From: Oceanicaulis sp. BBD 1991-10
GTDB lineage: Bacteria > Pseudomonadota > Alphaproteobacteria > Caulobacterales > Maricaulaceae
Assembly: GCA_001657295.1 (NCBI GenBank)
Contig: LYSW01000027.1
Location: 1-35,416, forward strand
Direction: 5' to 3'
Length of the DNA stretch: 35,416 nt
The stretch's first letter is position 1. Each line of letters opens with the position of its first letter. A model generated the notes under the pieces. It ran no database searches, had not been told where the DNA came from, and was given only the letters and a program-made list of their open reading frames with translations. Made by a program: the position numbers and the translations under genes. This document shows, in pieces, positions 7,398-15,613 of the stretch.

Positions 7398-8051
7398 ATG
7401 AGCGCTGATCTGTCCGGACCGGTCTTCCGCGGCCAGCGACGGGGCTTGATGTATGTCCTCTCCAGCCCGTCGGGCGCGGGCAAGACCACGCTCTCCAAGC
7501 GTTTGATCGCGCAGAATCCGGATCTCGTGCTGTCGGTGTCCTACACCACGCGCAAGCCGCGCCCGGGCGAGGAGCATGGCAAGGACTATTATTTCACCGA
7601 CGAAGCCAGCTTCCTGGAGATGGCCGGCGCCGGCGCATTTCATGAGTGGGCCAAGGTGTTCGATCATTATTACGGGACGCCTAAGGCCGAAGTGGATGAA
7701 GCGCTCTCGGAGGGCCGCGACGTGGTCTTCGACATTGATTGGCAAGGCGCCCGCGCGCTCGCCAAGAGCGCGCCGGAAGACGTGGTGCGCGTCTTCATCC
7801 TGCCGCCCTCGCTGGCTCTTCTGCGTGACCGGCTGCAAAAGCGGGCCCAGGACTCCGACGAGGTCATCGACGGCCGCATGGCGCGCGCCAAGGAGGAGAT
7901 CGAGCACTGGGACGAATACGACTATGTCGTCCTCAATGACGATTTCTCCCGCGCCCTGGAAAAACTCTCCGATATCCTCCAGGCCGAACGCCTGAAGCGA
8001 ACCCGCCATCCGTGGGTGGCGGGATTTGTCGACGCATTGATGAAGGAATAG
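7398..8051 (+). CDS. gmk: guanylate kinase
   Basis: Gmk phosphorylates GMP to GDP with ATP, feeding GTP and (p)ppGpp pools. The 217-aa protein shows the P-loop SSPSGAGKTT at about residues 22-31, the GMP-binding SYTTRKPRPGEEHGKDYYF, the acidic DIDWQGA and the lid region RLQKRAQDSDEVIDGRMARA. The ten residues before GLMYVLSSPSGAGK are a slightly long N-terminus, common in alphaproteobacteria. The stop codon TAG at 8049-8051 is part of a 14-base palindrome that also contains the stop of the convergent rsmA gene three bases further on. Confidence 0.97.
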   Translation: MSADLSGPVFRGQRRGLMYVLSSPSGAGKTTLSKRLIAQNPDLVLSVSYTTRKPRPGEEHGKDYYFTDEASFLEMAGAGAFHEWAKVFDHYYGTPKAEVDEALSEGRDVVFDIDWQGARALAKSAPEDVVRVFILPPSLALLRDRLQKRAQDSDEVIDGRMARAKEEIEHWDEYDYVVLNDDFSRALEKLSDILQAERLKRTRHPWVAGFVDALMKE

Positions 8052-8063
8052 GGGCTAGCCCCT
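8050..8063. terminator. 14-bp palindrome shared by the gmk and rsmA stop codons
   Basis: AGGGGCTAGCCCCT is a perfect palindrome. The last two bases of the gmk stop (plus) and the whole rsmA stop (minus) lie in it. As RNA it folds into a five-pair GC stem with a CUAG loop on either strand. There is no U-tract on either side, so a factor-independent terminator is doubtful. It may instead protect 3' ends or be chance. Confidence 0.4.
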
Positions 8064-8915
8064 GGCTTCACGCCAAGCCGTCGCCAGGCGCATGAAGCCC
8101 GCCGGATTAATGGTTTCCGCCCGGGCCGACGGATCAATCTCAGCACATTGAAGCAGCGCCTCCGCGCTTGCGCCGGCTTTGCCCGCCGCCGCCGCAAGGG
8201 ATTTGCGCAGCGTCTTGCGGCGTTGGCCGAAAGCGCTTTCGGTGACGATGGAGAGCGCCTCCAGGTCGCCGAAACGCTGGTCGCTCGGCAGCGGATCGAC
8301 CACGACCACGGCGCTGTCCACCTTCGGCGGCGGGGTGAAGGCGCGGGCGGGCAGGGTGAAGGCGAAGCGCGGCTGGGCGGCCGCTGCGGCGAGGATGGCG
8401 AGGCGCCCATATTGCGGATCGCCGACGGTCGCGACCACGCGCTCGGCCACTTCCTTCTGGAACATAAGCACCAGGCGCGACCACCAGACCGGGTCGGCGG
8501 TGAGCCATTTGATTAATAATGCGGTGCCGACATTATAAGGCAGGTTGGACGCCAGAAGGCGGGTGGAGAAACGGGTCTCCACCTTGTCTTCAGCGACCTT
8601 CAACGCGTCGGCCCGAACGATTTGAAGGCGGCCTGGACTGGCCGCTTCGCCGATCTCCTCCAGGGCCGGCAGGAAACGCGCGTCCTTCTCCACCGCCACC
8701 ACTTCGCCGGCGCCTTCCGCGAGCAGGGCGCGTGTCAGCCCGCCCGGACCAGGGCCCACCTCGAAGACGCTGGCGTGGCTCATATCGCCGCACAGCCGGG
8801 CGATTTTCGCGGTCAGATTGAGGTCGAGCAGGAAGTGCTGGCCGAAGCGCTTGTCCGCGCGCAGGCCGTGAGCCGCGATCACCTCACGCAGCGGCGGCAG
8901 GTCCATAACGCTCAT
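8055..8915 (-). CDS. rsmA: 16S rRNA dimethyladenosine transferase RsmA (KsgA)
   Basis: RsmA dimethylates two adjacent adenines in helix 45 of 16S rRNA late in small-subunit assembly, using S-adenosylmethionine. The 286-aa protein shows DKRFGQHFLLDLNL near residue 20, the SAM motif FEVGPGPGGLTRALL, VVAVEKDARF, and the catalytic motif IV SNLPYNVGTALLIKWL, followed by QKEVAERVVA and the C-terminal helical domain. Its ATG overlaps the stop of pdxA in the arrangement ATGA, so the two are translationally coupled. It is the last gene of the lptF-lptG-surA-pdxA-rsmA run and converges on gmk. Confidence 0.96.
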   Translation of the reverse strand: MSVMDLPPLREVIAAHGLRADKRFGQHFLLDLNLTAKIARLCGDMSHASVFEVGPGPGGLTRALLAEGAGEVVAVEKDARFLPALEEIGEAASPGRLQIVRADALKVAEDKVETRFSTRLLASNLPYNVGTALLIKWLTADPVWWSRLVLMFQKEVAERVVATVGDPQYGRLAILAAAAAQPRFAFTLPARAFTPPPKVDSAVVVVDPLPSDQRFGDLEALSIVTESAFGQRRKTLRKSLAAAAGKAGASAEALLQCAEIDPSARAETINPAGFMRLATAWREARG

Positions 8916-9898
8916 GCCTGCGCTCGATTGGCGGCGAGCCCGGCGGCCAGCCGGATCGCCGCGATCAGGCTGTCAGGTCGCGCGATCCCCTTGCCGGCGA
9001 TGTCGAAGGCCGTGCCATGATCCGGCGAGGTCCGAACCAGGGGCAGGCCCAAAGTGGTGTTCACCCCGCCGTGGAAGTCCAGCGTCTTCACCGGGATCAG
9101 GCCCTGGTCGTGATAAAGGCAGATCGCGGCGTCGTAATGCTCGCGCGCTTCGGCGTGGAACATGGTGTCGGGCGGCAAGGGGCCGATGACCGCGTGTCCG
9201 GCGTCTTTGAGCGCGGCGATGGCGGGAAGGAGCATGTCGATCTCCTCGCGGCCCAGGGCCCCGCCTTCGCCTGCATGCGGGTTCAGGCCTGCGATCGCCA
9301 GGCGCGGACGGGCGATTGCGAAGTCGCGCGCCAACGCCTCGGCCGTGACTGCGGCCGTGCGGACCACCGCGTCCGGCGTCAGGGAGTCGATCGCGGCCCT
9401 CAGGGGCTGGTGGACCGTCACCAGGGCGCATCGAAGCCCCCCGCCGGCCAGCATCATCACAGGGCCGCGCGCGCCCTTAAACGGCGTCTCTGCGCAGAGA
9501 TGGGCGATGTATTCGGTGTGGCCGGGAAATTTGAAACCCGCCTCATACATCACGGCTTTAGAGATGGGATTGGTCACCACTCCGCCGACCGCCCCCGCCA
9601 GCGCCGCAGAGACGGCGGCGTCGATGGATGCGATCGCAGCCTCGGCGGCGCCGTCGGCAGGAGGCAGGGCGATGACCGGCAAGGCGTCGGCGAACACGCT
9701 GGCGGCCTCGCCGTGGGCCTCAATCGCGACCGGCGCCGGGAGCCCCAGCCGCTCTGCGGCCGGAACCAGATAAGCGGGGTCCGCGAACAGCACGAAGGGC
9801 GCGCCGGCGCCGCGCAGCGCACGCCAGGCTTTCAGGCTGATTTCAGGGCCGACGCCGTTGGGATCGCCCAGGGTCAGGGCCAGGGGAATCCGGGTCAC
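8912..9898 (-). CDS. pdxA: 4-hydroxythreonine-4-phosphate dehydrogenase PdxA
   Basis: PdxA oxidises 4-phosphohydroxy-L-threonine in the DXP-dependent route to pyridoxal phosphate. The 328-aa protein has the family landmarks ALTLGDPNGVGPEI at the N-terminus, NPISKAVMYEAG and FPGHTEYIAHL (metal-binding His), GLNPHAGEGGALG, YHDQGLIPVKTL and LPLVRTSPDHGTA. The start is GTG at 9898, overlapping the surA stop by four bases (GTGA). Neighbours surA and rsmA are the same as in E. coli and many proteobacteria, which supports the call over the PdxA2-type catabolic paralogues. Confidence 0.96.
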   Translation of the reverse strand: MTRIPLALTLGDPNGVGPEISLKAWRALRGAGAPFVLFADPAYLVPAAERLGLPAPVAIEAHGEAASVFADALPVIALPPADGAAEAAIASIDAAVSAALAGAVGGVVTNPISKAVMYEAGFKFPGHTEYIAHLCAETPFKGARGPVMMLAGGGLRCALVTVHQPLRAAIDSLTPDAVVRTAAVTAEALARDFAIARPRLAIAGLNPHAGEGGALGREEIDMLLPAIAALKDAGHAVIGPLPPDTMFHAEAREHYDAAICLYHDQGLIPVKTLDFHGGVNTTLGLPLVRTSPDHGTAFDIAGKGIARPDSLIAAIRLAAGLAANRAQA

Positions 9899-11133
9899 CG
9901 GATCTCGACGGTGGCGTCGCGGCGCAAGTCGCGCAGCCAGCGCCGGGCCAGCAAGGAGAGCTGCTGGTTGATCAGCTGGTTCTCCACCTCGTCGGCGGTC
10001 GGAACGCCGGGGCCCGTCAGTTCGCGATCGCAGACCACAAAGACCTGGAGGCCGGCCGGCGTGTCGAGGACCTCCGTCGTCGAAACCGGTTCCAGCCCCG
10101 CCAGCGCGTCGCGGATTTGCGGGATCAAAGCGGTGGCGTTCAGACCCGCCAGATCGGTGACGATGAGCCCCTCGATGCCCGCGGTCTGATCGCGAACCGT
10201 CTCGCAGGCATTGATGCGCGCGGCGAGGTCCTGGAGGGCGCCGCGGGCGTCTGCATTGATGCGCGAGGCGGGCAAGGTCAGCTGAACGATATCAAGCTGC
10301 TCGACGACCTGGCCTTCACGGCGGTCGACCACGGCGACGATCTGAAATCCGCCGGGCACGCGGATCGGGTTGGAGATCTGACCCGGCTCCAGCTGCGAGA
10401 CGACTTGCAGGACTTGAGGGCGGATCGAGGCGGCCGACAGCCAGCCGGTGAAACCGCCCCGGGCCGCGCTCGGCGCATCGGAGAATTGCCGCGCGACCTC
10501 GGGAAAGGGCGCGCCCTGGGACAGGGCGCCATAAACGCGCTGAACGTCCTGAGCCGCGCGGTCTTCGCCGCCGTCGGGACGAATCTCCACGAAGATTTCC
10601 GCCAGGCTGAATTGCGGCTGCGCGGCGGCCTGGGCCTGGCGTTCCAGCGCGGTCTCAATCTGCTGGTCGGAGATCCGGATGCGAGAGCGATACCGGCCGC
10701 CGACCATGATCTGCCAGGCGATCTCCGCGCGGATTTGCTGGCGCAGCGTTTCAATATCAATGCCGTTCTGCGCCAGATCCGCCTCGACTTCGGCGACGGT
10801 GGAGCCGTTTCGCGCCGCGGCGTCCTCCAACGCTGCATCCACTTCGCGCTCATCCACCTCCAGATCGAAGTCGCGCGCAGTCTGAAGCTGCAGCGTTTCT
10901 TCGATCAGCGCGCGGATCGCCTGTTCCTGGATCTGGCCCAGCATCGCTTCGTCGGGGCGAACGCCCGCCGAAGTGATGATCAGCCGCATGCGGTTGCGGA
11001 CATCTAGCGTGGTGATCGGCTGATCGTTCACGACCGCGGCGATACCCTCCACCTGCTGGGCGGAAGCGGAGGCTGCGGGAAAGAGCGACGCGATCAGCGC
11101 GGCGAGACAGATCAGCGCGGTGCGAAGGGCCAT
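9895..11133 (-). CDS. surA: periplasmic chaperone / peptidyl-prolyl isomerase SurA
   Basis: SurA escorts unfolded outer-membrane proteins through the periplasm to the BAM complex. The 412-aa precursor has a clear signal peptide, residues 1-25, ending ASASAQQ. The SurA N-terminal chaperone domain follows (VEGIAAVVNDQPITTLDVRN). One recognisable parvulin domain comes next, from about QFSLAEIFVEI through ARQFSDAPSAARGGFTGWL to PGGFQIVAVVDRR. The second parvulin region is degenerate, as in many alphaproteobacterial SurA proteins. No good Shine-Dalgarno sequence precedes the ATG. Upstream are 76 bases and then lptG. The lptD gene often found at this spot is absent. Confidence 0.92.
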   Translation of the reverse strand: MALRTALICLAALIASLFPAASASAQQVEGIAAVVNDQPITTLDVRNRMRLIITSAGVRPDEAMLGQIQEQAIRALIEETLQLQTARDFDLEVDEREVDAALEDAAARNGSTVAEVEADLAQNGIDIETLRQQIRAEIAWQIMVGGRYRSRIRISDQQIETALERQAQAAAQPQFSLAEIFVEIRPDGGEDRAAQDVQRVYGALSQGAPFPEVARQFSDAPSAARGGFTGWLSAASIRPQVLQVVSQLEPGQISNPIRVPGGFQIVAVVDRREGQVVEQLDIVQLTLPASRINADARGALQDLAARINACETVRDQTAGIEGLIVTDLAGLNATALIPQIRDALAGLEPVSTTEVLDTPAGLQVFVVCDRELTGPGVPTADEVENQLINQQLSLLARRWLRDLRRDATVEIR

Positions 11134-11162
11134 GACGGTTCAACACTTTGAAAGAGGACAGC

Positions 11163-11190
11163 AAGATACCCATCGCGCGCCCGGACGCAA
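11163..11190 (-). promoter_or_regulatory. possible promoter of surA
   Basis: In the 76-base gap between lptG and surA, TTGCGT (11190-11185) and TATCTT (11168-11163) on the minus strand are 16 bases apart. Both are only moderate matches. The predicted transcription start would be about 23 bases before the surA ATG. Confidence 0.3.
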
Positions 11191-11209
11191 TCGCCCGGCG
11201 CCGCGGACA

Positions 11210-12310
11210 TCAGCCGTCCTCCGTTGCGGCGATGAAAAACAGGCCGCCAAGCGCGAACAGGACCGGAGCGGTCCAGCTGGCGGTGAGCGGGTCCAGGGCG
11301 CCTGAACTGCCAAGCCCCAGAAGCAGCTCCTGCGTGAAATACAGGCCAAATCCGGCGATCGCGCCGGCGACGGCGAAGGCGGCGGCTCCGCCCATTCGAT
11401 GAAGCCGGAGGGTCGCCGCGATGCCGAGCAGAGCAGCGGCCATCAACACCAGGGGCTGAGCCAGCAGATTATGCAGCCGCAACTCGTAAGGCAGGCTGGA
11501 CAGGCCGGCCTCTCGCGCCGAATCAATCACCGAAGGCAGATCCCAGAAATCCGTGGCGCCGGGCGAGCGTGTTCGCTCGAACAGGGCCTGTCCGCGGATA
11601 TCGGTCGGCACGCTGACCGCCCCAAGATTGTTTGGCGATTGTCCCGGCTGCACCTCGACAGCCGCGTTCAAAACCCAGAATCCGCCCGTCAGCCGGGCGC
11701 TCACGGCGCTGATCCGCCGCTCGAGCTCGGGCGCGCCCGCGGTCTCGCTGAAGCGGTAGGTGCGAAAGACGGGATTGCGCAGCGTTTCCGCGTCTGCATC
11801 AAGCCGATCGGCGGTGATGACGGTGAAGCCGTCCCCATGCTGCTCGCGCATCCAGATCTCGCCCGCCGCGCCCCTCGCTTCGCCGGTCTGTCCGCCGAGC
11901 ATCTGGTCGCGCAGCGATTCAAATTGCGCGTTTGCGGCGGCGCCGAGCGGATTGATCACGGTCGCGCTCAACGCCCCCAGACAAATCGTCAAGATCGCCG
12001 CCGGCGCCAGAATGCGCCAGGCGGAATACCCAGACGCGCGCATGACGATGAGCTCGCTGCGGCGGCTGAGGCGGAAGAAGGTGAACAGCACGCCGAACAA
12101 CACCATGAAGGGCAGGGCGCTTTGAATGATCAGCGGGGATTTGAGCAGCGTCAGCTGCAGGGCCTGCAAGGCGGAGATATCCGCCCGTGTGGCGATGTCG
12201 CGCGAGGTTTCGACGAAATCGATCAAAATGATCACGGCGCTGATCACCGCGGCCGCCGCCAGCACTCCGCCAAGCGTCTGGAGAAAGATATAGCGCGACA
12301 GCCGGTTCAT
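11210..12310 (-). CDS. lptG: LPS export permease LptG
   Basis: LptG is one of the two inner-membrane permeases that, with the LptB ATPase, extract lipopolysaccharide and push it along the Lpt bridge. The 366-aa protein has the YjgP/YjgQ layout: two N-terminal membrane helices (LGGVLAAAAVISAVIILIDFVE and the next at about residues 58-80), a third near IWR-ILAPAAILTICLGALS, a large periplasmic beta-jellyroll region from about 120 to 265, and three C-terminal helices. The opening MNRLSRYIFLQTLGGVLAA is typical of LptG. Its ATG overlaps the lptF stop by four bases (ATGA). It ends with a short tail after ALGGLFFIAAT. Confidence 0.93.
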   Translation of the reverse strand: MNRLSRYIFLQTLGGVLAAAAVISAVIILIDFVETSRDIATRADISALQALQLTLLKSPLIIQSALPFMVLFGVLFTFFRLSRRSELIVMRASGYSAWRILAPAAILTICLGALSATVINPLGAAANAQFESLRDQMLGGQTGEARGAAGEIWMREQHGDGFTVITADRLDADAETLRNPVFRTYRFSETAGAPELERRISAVSARLTGGFWVLNAAVEVQPGQSPNNLGAVSVPTDIRGQALFERTRSPGATDFWDLPSVIDSAREAGLSSLPYELRLHNLLAQPLVLMAAALLGIAATLRLHRMGGAAAFAVAGAIAGFGLYFTQELLLGLGSSGALDPLTASWTAPVLFALGGLFFIAATEDG

Positions 12311-13431
12311 GCGGGGCGCCGCCGCATCGAGATGCGATTGAAAATGCGCTGGCGCGCCGAGGAGCGCCCGATCAAGCCGAGCGCGACGCCCATCCCGACC
12401 AAGGGCAATCCGTATTGCAACGTGTTGAGGGAGCTGTCCGACGCCGCGGCCGCCTGAACGGCGAATCCGGCCAGGCGCAGCATGAGCGCGCTGACCCCGG
12501 CGAGGATGACGAACCGCACATAGCCCGTTCGCCTGTGTTCGACCGCGAAAAAGGCCGCTGCGGCGATCAGCGCGAAAGCGAGATTATAAAGCGGAGAGGA
12601 CAGCCGGTAATGGCCCTCGGCGTAGAGGTCTTCGGCGCTTCGAGACCGCGCGATATCGGTCGGCGAGGGCGCCAGCAGCTCCGACAGGAATTTGTCGCTC
12701 TCCTTGAACAGGAATGCGGCCGAGCTGTCGATGAATTCCGTGAGTTCAAACTCATACCGCTCAAATGTCAGGCTCGACAAAACACCCTGGTCGTCGGTGC
12801 GGGTCAGCACCCCGTCCTCCAGCAACATGACCGGGCCTCTTTCGGCCTGCACGATAACGCCGCGCCTTGCTGCGTAGGCCGCCGCCTCGCCCGCGCGCCC
12901 GTCTTCGATGAAGATGTCATACATGACGGAGTCGTCGTCGATCTCGCGCGCGTAAAAGGTCACATTCCCGCCCAGCGACACGAACTCGCCGTCTCGCATG
13001 AAGCTGGCCGCGATATCGGTGCGGATCTCGTAGAGCAATTCCCGCATCTGCCGGAAGCTCGCGGGCTGCACGAAGAGATTAATCAGCAGATTGGCGATCA
13101 GAACCCAAAGCGCCAGGCGGACCACCGGCGTCAGGCGCTGGCGGCGGCTCATGCCGGCGGCGGCGCCGACGGTCAACTCAGAATCGCCCACCAAACGGTT
13201 CAGCCCGATGGCGACCGCGAGAAAAACCGCGATGGGCAGAAGCAGGGCGATCACTTGGGGCATGGCCAGCAAGGTGATCCAAAGAAAGGAAAGCGCGGTT
13301 TCGCCGCGCTCGGCCAACAGGTCGAGATTCGACAGCGACTGCGTCAGGATCGCCAGACCGCTCAAGGACGCGATCGTCCCCAGGAAGGGCCAGAGAAGCT
13401 GGCGGAACATGTAACGCTGAAAAAGGGTCAT
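12307..13431 (-). CDS. lptF: LPS export permease LptF
   Basis: LptF is the partner permease of LptG in the LptB2FG transporter. The start at 13431 (ATG) is preferred to the in-frame TTG at 13443 because LptF proteins begin directly with a sequence like LFQRYMFRQLLWPF, giving 374 aa. Membrane helices are visible near residues 15-35, 50-75 and 100-120, followed by the periplasmic jellyroll (FVSLGGNVTFYAREIDDDSVMYD-type strands) and three helices near the C-terminus. It is divergent from pepA, the same arrangement as in E. coli. The gap between them (13432-13560) must hold promoters for both, but I see no convincing hexamer pair there. Confidence 0.93.
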   Translation of the reverse strand: MTLFQRYMFRQLLWPFLGTIASLSGLAILTQSLSNLDLLAERGETALSFLWITLLAMPQVIALLLPIAVFLAVAIGLNRLVGDSELTVGAAAGMSRRQRLTPVVRLALWVLIANLLINLFVQPASFRQMRELLYEIRTDIAASFMRDGEFVSLGGNVTFYAREIDDDSVMYDIFIEDGRAGEAAAYAARRGVIVQAERGPVMLLEDGVLTRTDDQGVLSSLTFERYEFELTEFIDSSAAFLFKESDKFLSELLAPSPTDIARSRSAEDLYAEGHYRLSSPLYNLAFALIAAAAFFAVEHRRTGYVRFVILAGVSALMLRLAGFAVQAAAASDSSLNTLQYGLPLVGMGVALGLIGRSSARQRIFNRISMRRRPA

Positions 13432-13560
13432 ATACCGGATCAAACGCGCTGGCTGGACATGCGACTTCTAACGCGGGATTTGATGGGATACCACTGCGCG
13501 GTGACATGACGCCTGCGCGCGAACCGACGCGTCGGCGAACCGAGGTTTGAGAGGATCAAG

Positions 13561-15033
13561 ATGAAGATCAGTTTCGCCGCCGCCGCATCCGGCGACGCCA
13601 TCGCCGTTCCCGCCTATGACAAGGCTGAGTTTTCCGACGCTGCGAAGGCGCTGGACAGCGCGTCGGGCGGTGCGTTGACCCGCGCCGTTGCAAGATCGCG
13701 GTTCGAAGGCGGCGTGGGTGATGTGCTGGTCGTCACCGCGCCCGCCGGCGTGGACGCCGACCGCGTGGTGCTCTACGGGCTGGGCAAGGCCGGCGATGTT
13801 AGCGCCAGCATCTTCGAGCGGGCGGCCGGCCATGTCATCAAGGCCCTCCTGACCTCGGGCGCGGAGACCCTGTCCTTCACCGTCGACGGCGATGACGGCG
13901 ACGTCGCCGCGCGCGCGGGTCTGGGCGCGCGCCTGGCCGCTTACCGCTTCGACAAATACCGCACCAAGCTCGCCGACAGCAAAAAGCCGTCCCTGGCCGG
14001 CGTCGAGATCGTCTCCGGCGATCCAGGCGCGGCGCAGACGGCGTGGGAGAGCTGGGGACCGGTTGCGGACGGCGCGGACATTGCGCGCGATCTGGTCATG
14101 GAGGCGCCCAATGTTCTCGGCCCGGAAAACTACGCCAAGCAGGTCAAGGACCTCGCCAGGCTGGGCCTGGAGATCGAGGTGCTCGGCGAAAAGGACATGA
14201 CCAAGCTCGGCATGGGCGCGCTGCTGGGCGTGGGCCAGGGCTCGGTCCAGGAAAGCCAGCTGGTCGTCATGAAGTGGACGGGCGGCGCCAAGGACGAGCA
14301 GCCGGTCTGCTTCGTGGGCAAGGGCGTCACCTTCGACACCGGCGGCATCTCCCTGAAGCCGGGTCTCGGCATGGACGAGATGAAAGGCGATATGGGCGGC
14401 TCGGCGGCCGTGGTCGGCCTGATGGCGGCGCTCGCGGGCCGCAAGGCGAAGGTGAATGCGGTCGGTGTCATCGGCCTGGTGGAGAATATGCCGGATGGCA
14501 ACGCCCAGCGTCCCGGCGACATCGTCACCTCCATGTCCGGTCAAACCATCGAGATTCTCAACACCGATGCGGAAGGCCGGCTCGTGCTCGCCGATGCGCT
14601 GTGGTATGCGCAGAAGGAGTTCGACCCCAAATTCATCATCGATCTGGCGACCCTGACCGGCGCGATTCTGATCTCGCTCGGGCAGGAGCACGCCGGCATC
14701 TTCTCCAATGACGACGAGCTGGCCGGCCGTCTGTTCGATGCCGGCAAGGCGTCCGATGAGACGGTATGGCGTTTGCCGCTGGGGCCGGAATATGACCGCC
14801 AGATCGACAGCCCGATCGCGGACATGAAAAATCTGGGCGAGGGCCGCAACGCCGGTTCGATCACGGCGGCGCAATTCCTCCAGCGTTTCGTCAACGAGAA
14901 GCCCTGGGTGCATATCGACATCGCCGGCGTCGGCATGAACTCCAAGTCCAAGGATCCGCGCCAGCCGCTCTTCGGCACCGGCTTCGGCGTGCGCCTCCTC
15001 GACCGCCTGGTGCGCGATCACTACGAGGGCTGA
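13561..15033 (+). CDS. pepA: leucyl aminopeptidase PepA (M17)
   Basis: PepA removes N-terminal residues from peptides in the cytoplasm and forms a hexamer with two metal ions per subunit. In E. coli it also binds DNA. The 490-aa protein has the M17 layout: a variable N-terminal domain to about residue 160 and a catalytic domain with Lys254 in GKGVTFDTGG, Asp259, Asp277 in KGDMGGSAAV, and the signature NTDAEGRLVLADAL at 334-347 with Asp336, Glu338 and Arg340. GAGAGGAT lies a few bases before the ATG. It is divergent from lptF and followed after 130 bases with two hairpins by holC, preserving the pepA-holC order of other proteobacteria. Confidence 0.96.
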   Translation: MKISFAAAASGDAIAVPAYDKAEFSDAAKALDSASGGALTRAVARSRFEGGVGDVLVVTAPAGVDADRVVLYGLGKAGDVSASIFERAAGHVIKALLTSGAETLSFTVDGDDGDVAARAGLGARLAAYRFDKYRTKLADSKKPSLAGVEIVSGDPGAAQTAWESWGPVADGADIARDLVMEAPNVLGPENYAKQVKDLARLGLEIEVLGEKDMTKLGMGALLGVGQGSVQESQLVVMKWTGGAKDEQPVCFVGKGVTFDTGGISLKPGLGMDEMKGDMGGSAAVVGLMAALAGRKAKVNAVGVIGLVENMPDGNAQRPGDIVTSMSGQTIEILNTDAEGRLVLADALWYAQKEFDPKFIIDLATLTGAILISLGQEHAGIFSNDDELAGRLFDAGKASDETVWRLPLGPEYDRQIDSPIADMKNLGEGRNAGSITAAQFLQRFVNEKPWVHIDIAGVGMNSKSKDPRQPLFGTGFGVRLLDRLVRDHYEG

Positions 15034-15050
15034 GCGTCGTGAGGCCGCCT

Positions 15051-15064
15051 CCCCGCTCGCGGGG
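15051..15064 (+). repeat. GC hairpin after pepA
   Basis: CCCCGC (15051-15056) and GCGGGG (15059-15064) pair around a two-base spacer, or as five pairs with a four-base loop. It lies 18 bases after the pepA stop and is the first of two hairpins in the pepA-holC gap. There is no U-tract. Confidence 0.4.
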
Positions 15065-15084
15065 GCGCCAACGGAGGTGTCGTT

Positions 15085-15115
15085 CGGATTGAGCGTCGAA
15101 CGTCCGCTCAATCCG
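15085..15115 (+). terminator. 11-bp hairpin between pepA and holC
   Basis: CGGATTGAGCG (15085-15095) pairs perfectly with CGCTCAATCCG (15105-15115) around a nine-base loop. It is a strong structure 52 bases after pepA and 48 bases before holC. No run of T follows, so it may attenuate or stabilise the message rather than end it. Confidence 0.5.
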
Positions 15116-15163
15116 CGTCGCTGACAGCGTTTCCGCAAGCCGGCGAGCAAATGGGGTGACCGA

Positions 15164-15613
15164 TTGGCTGAGCTCTGGTTTTATCACCTGGAACGCGCCC
15201 GCGTCGAAGACGCGCTGCCGGAGCTTCTTGGCAAGCTGCTGGCCCGCGACGGGCGCGCCTTGGTGATCAGCCCGGAGGAGAGCCGGCTCGCGTCCCTAGA
15301 TCATCATTTGTGGACATTTCGCGAAGACAGCTTCCTGCCTCACGGGAGGGCTGAGGGCGCACAGCCGGAAGACCAGCCGGTGCTGCTGGCCGGCGCGCCG
15401 GACAACCTGAACAAGGCCGACATGCTGTTCTGTCTTGATGGAGCCGATCCCGGCGACGTGACGGCCTTTGACCGCGTCAATGTAATGTTTGAAGCCAGCG
15501 ACGAGACCGCGCTCGCCCGGTCCCGGGCGTTGTGGTCGGTTCACAAAAAAACCGATATCCTCATCAGCTATTGGAAGCAGGATGAGGCGGGACGATGGAA
15601 GAAACAGGCGTAA
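15164..15613 (+). CDS. holC: DNA polymerase III chi subunit HolC
   Basis: HolC (chi) links the clamp loader to single-strand-binding protein. The 149-aa protein matches the family from its first residues (ELWFYHLERARVEDALPELLGKLL) through WTFREDSFLPHG, the PVLL segment, NKADMLFCLDG, and FDRVNVMFEASDETALARSRALW. The only fitting start is TTG at 15164, preceded by GGGGTG. No in-frame ATG or GTG lies upstream in the gap, and the family leaves no room for a later start. Weak initiation is plausible for a low-copy replisome subunit. Its 3' end overlaps the longest version of the next gene by 19 bases. Confidence 0.92.
   Translation: MAELWFYHLERARVEDALPELLGKLLARDGRALVISPEESRLASLDHHLWTFREDSFLPHGRAEGAQPEDQPVLLAGAPDNLNKADMLFCLDGADPGDVTAFDRVNVMFEASDETALARSRALWSVHKKTDILISYWKQDEAGRWKKQA

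Noticed and set aside
13468-15150. 560-codon open frame opposite pepA
   Set aside because: Shadow of pepA in the reverse frame. There is no recognisable domain, and it overlaps the lptF-pepA promoter gap and the hairpins.
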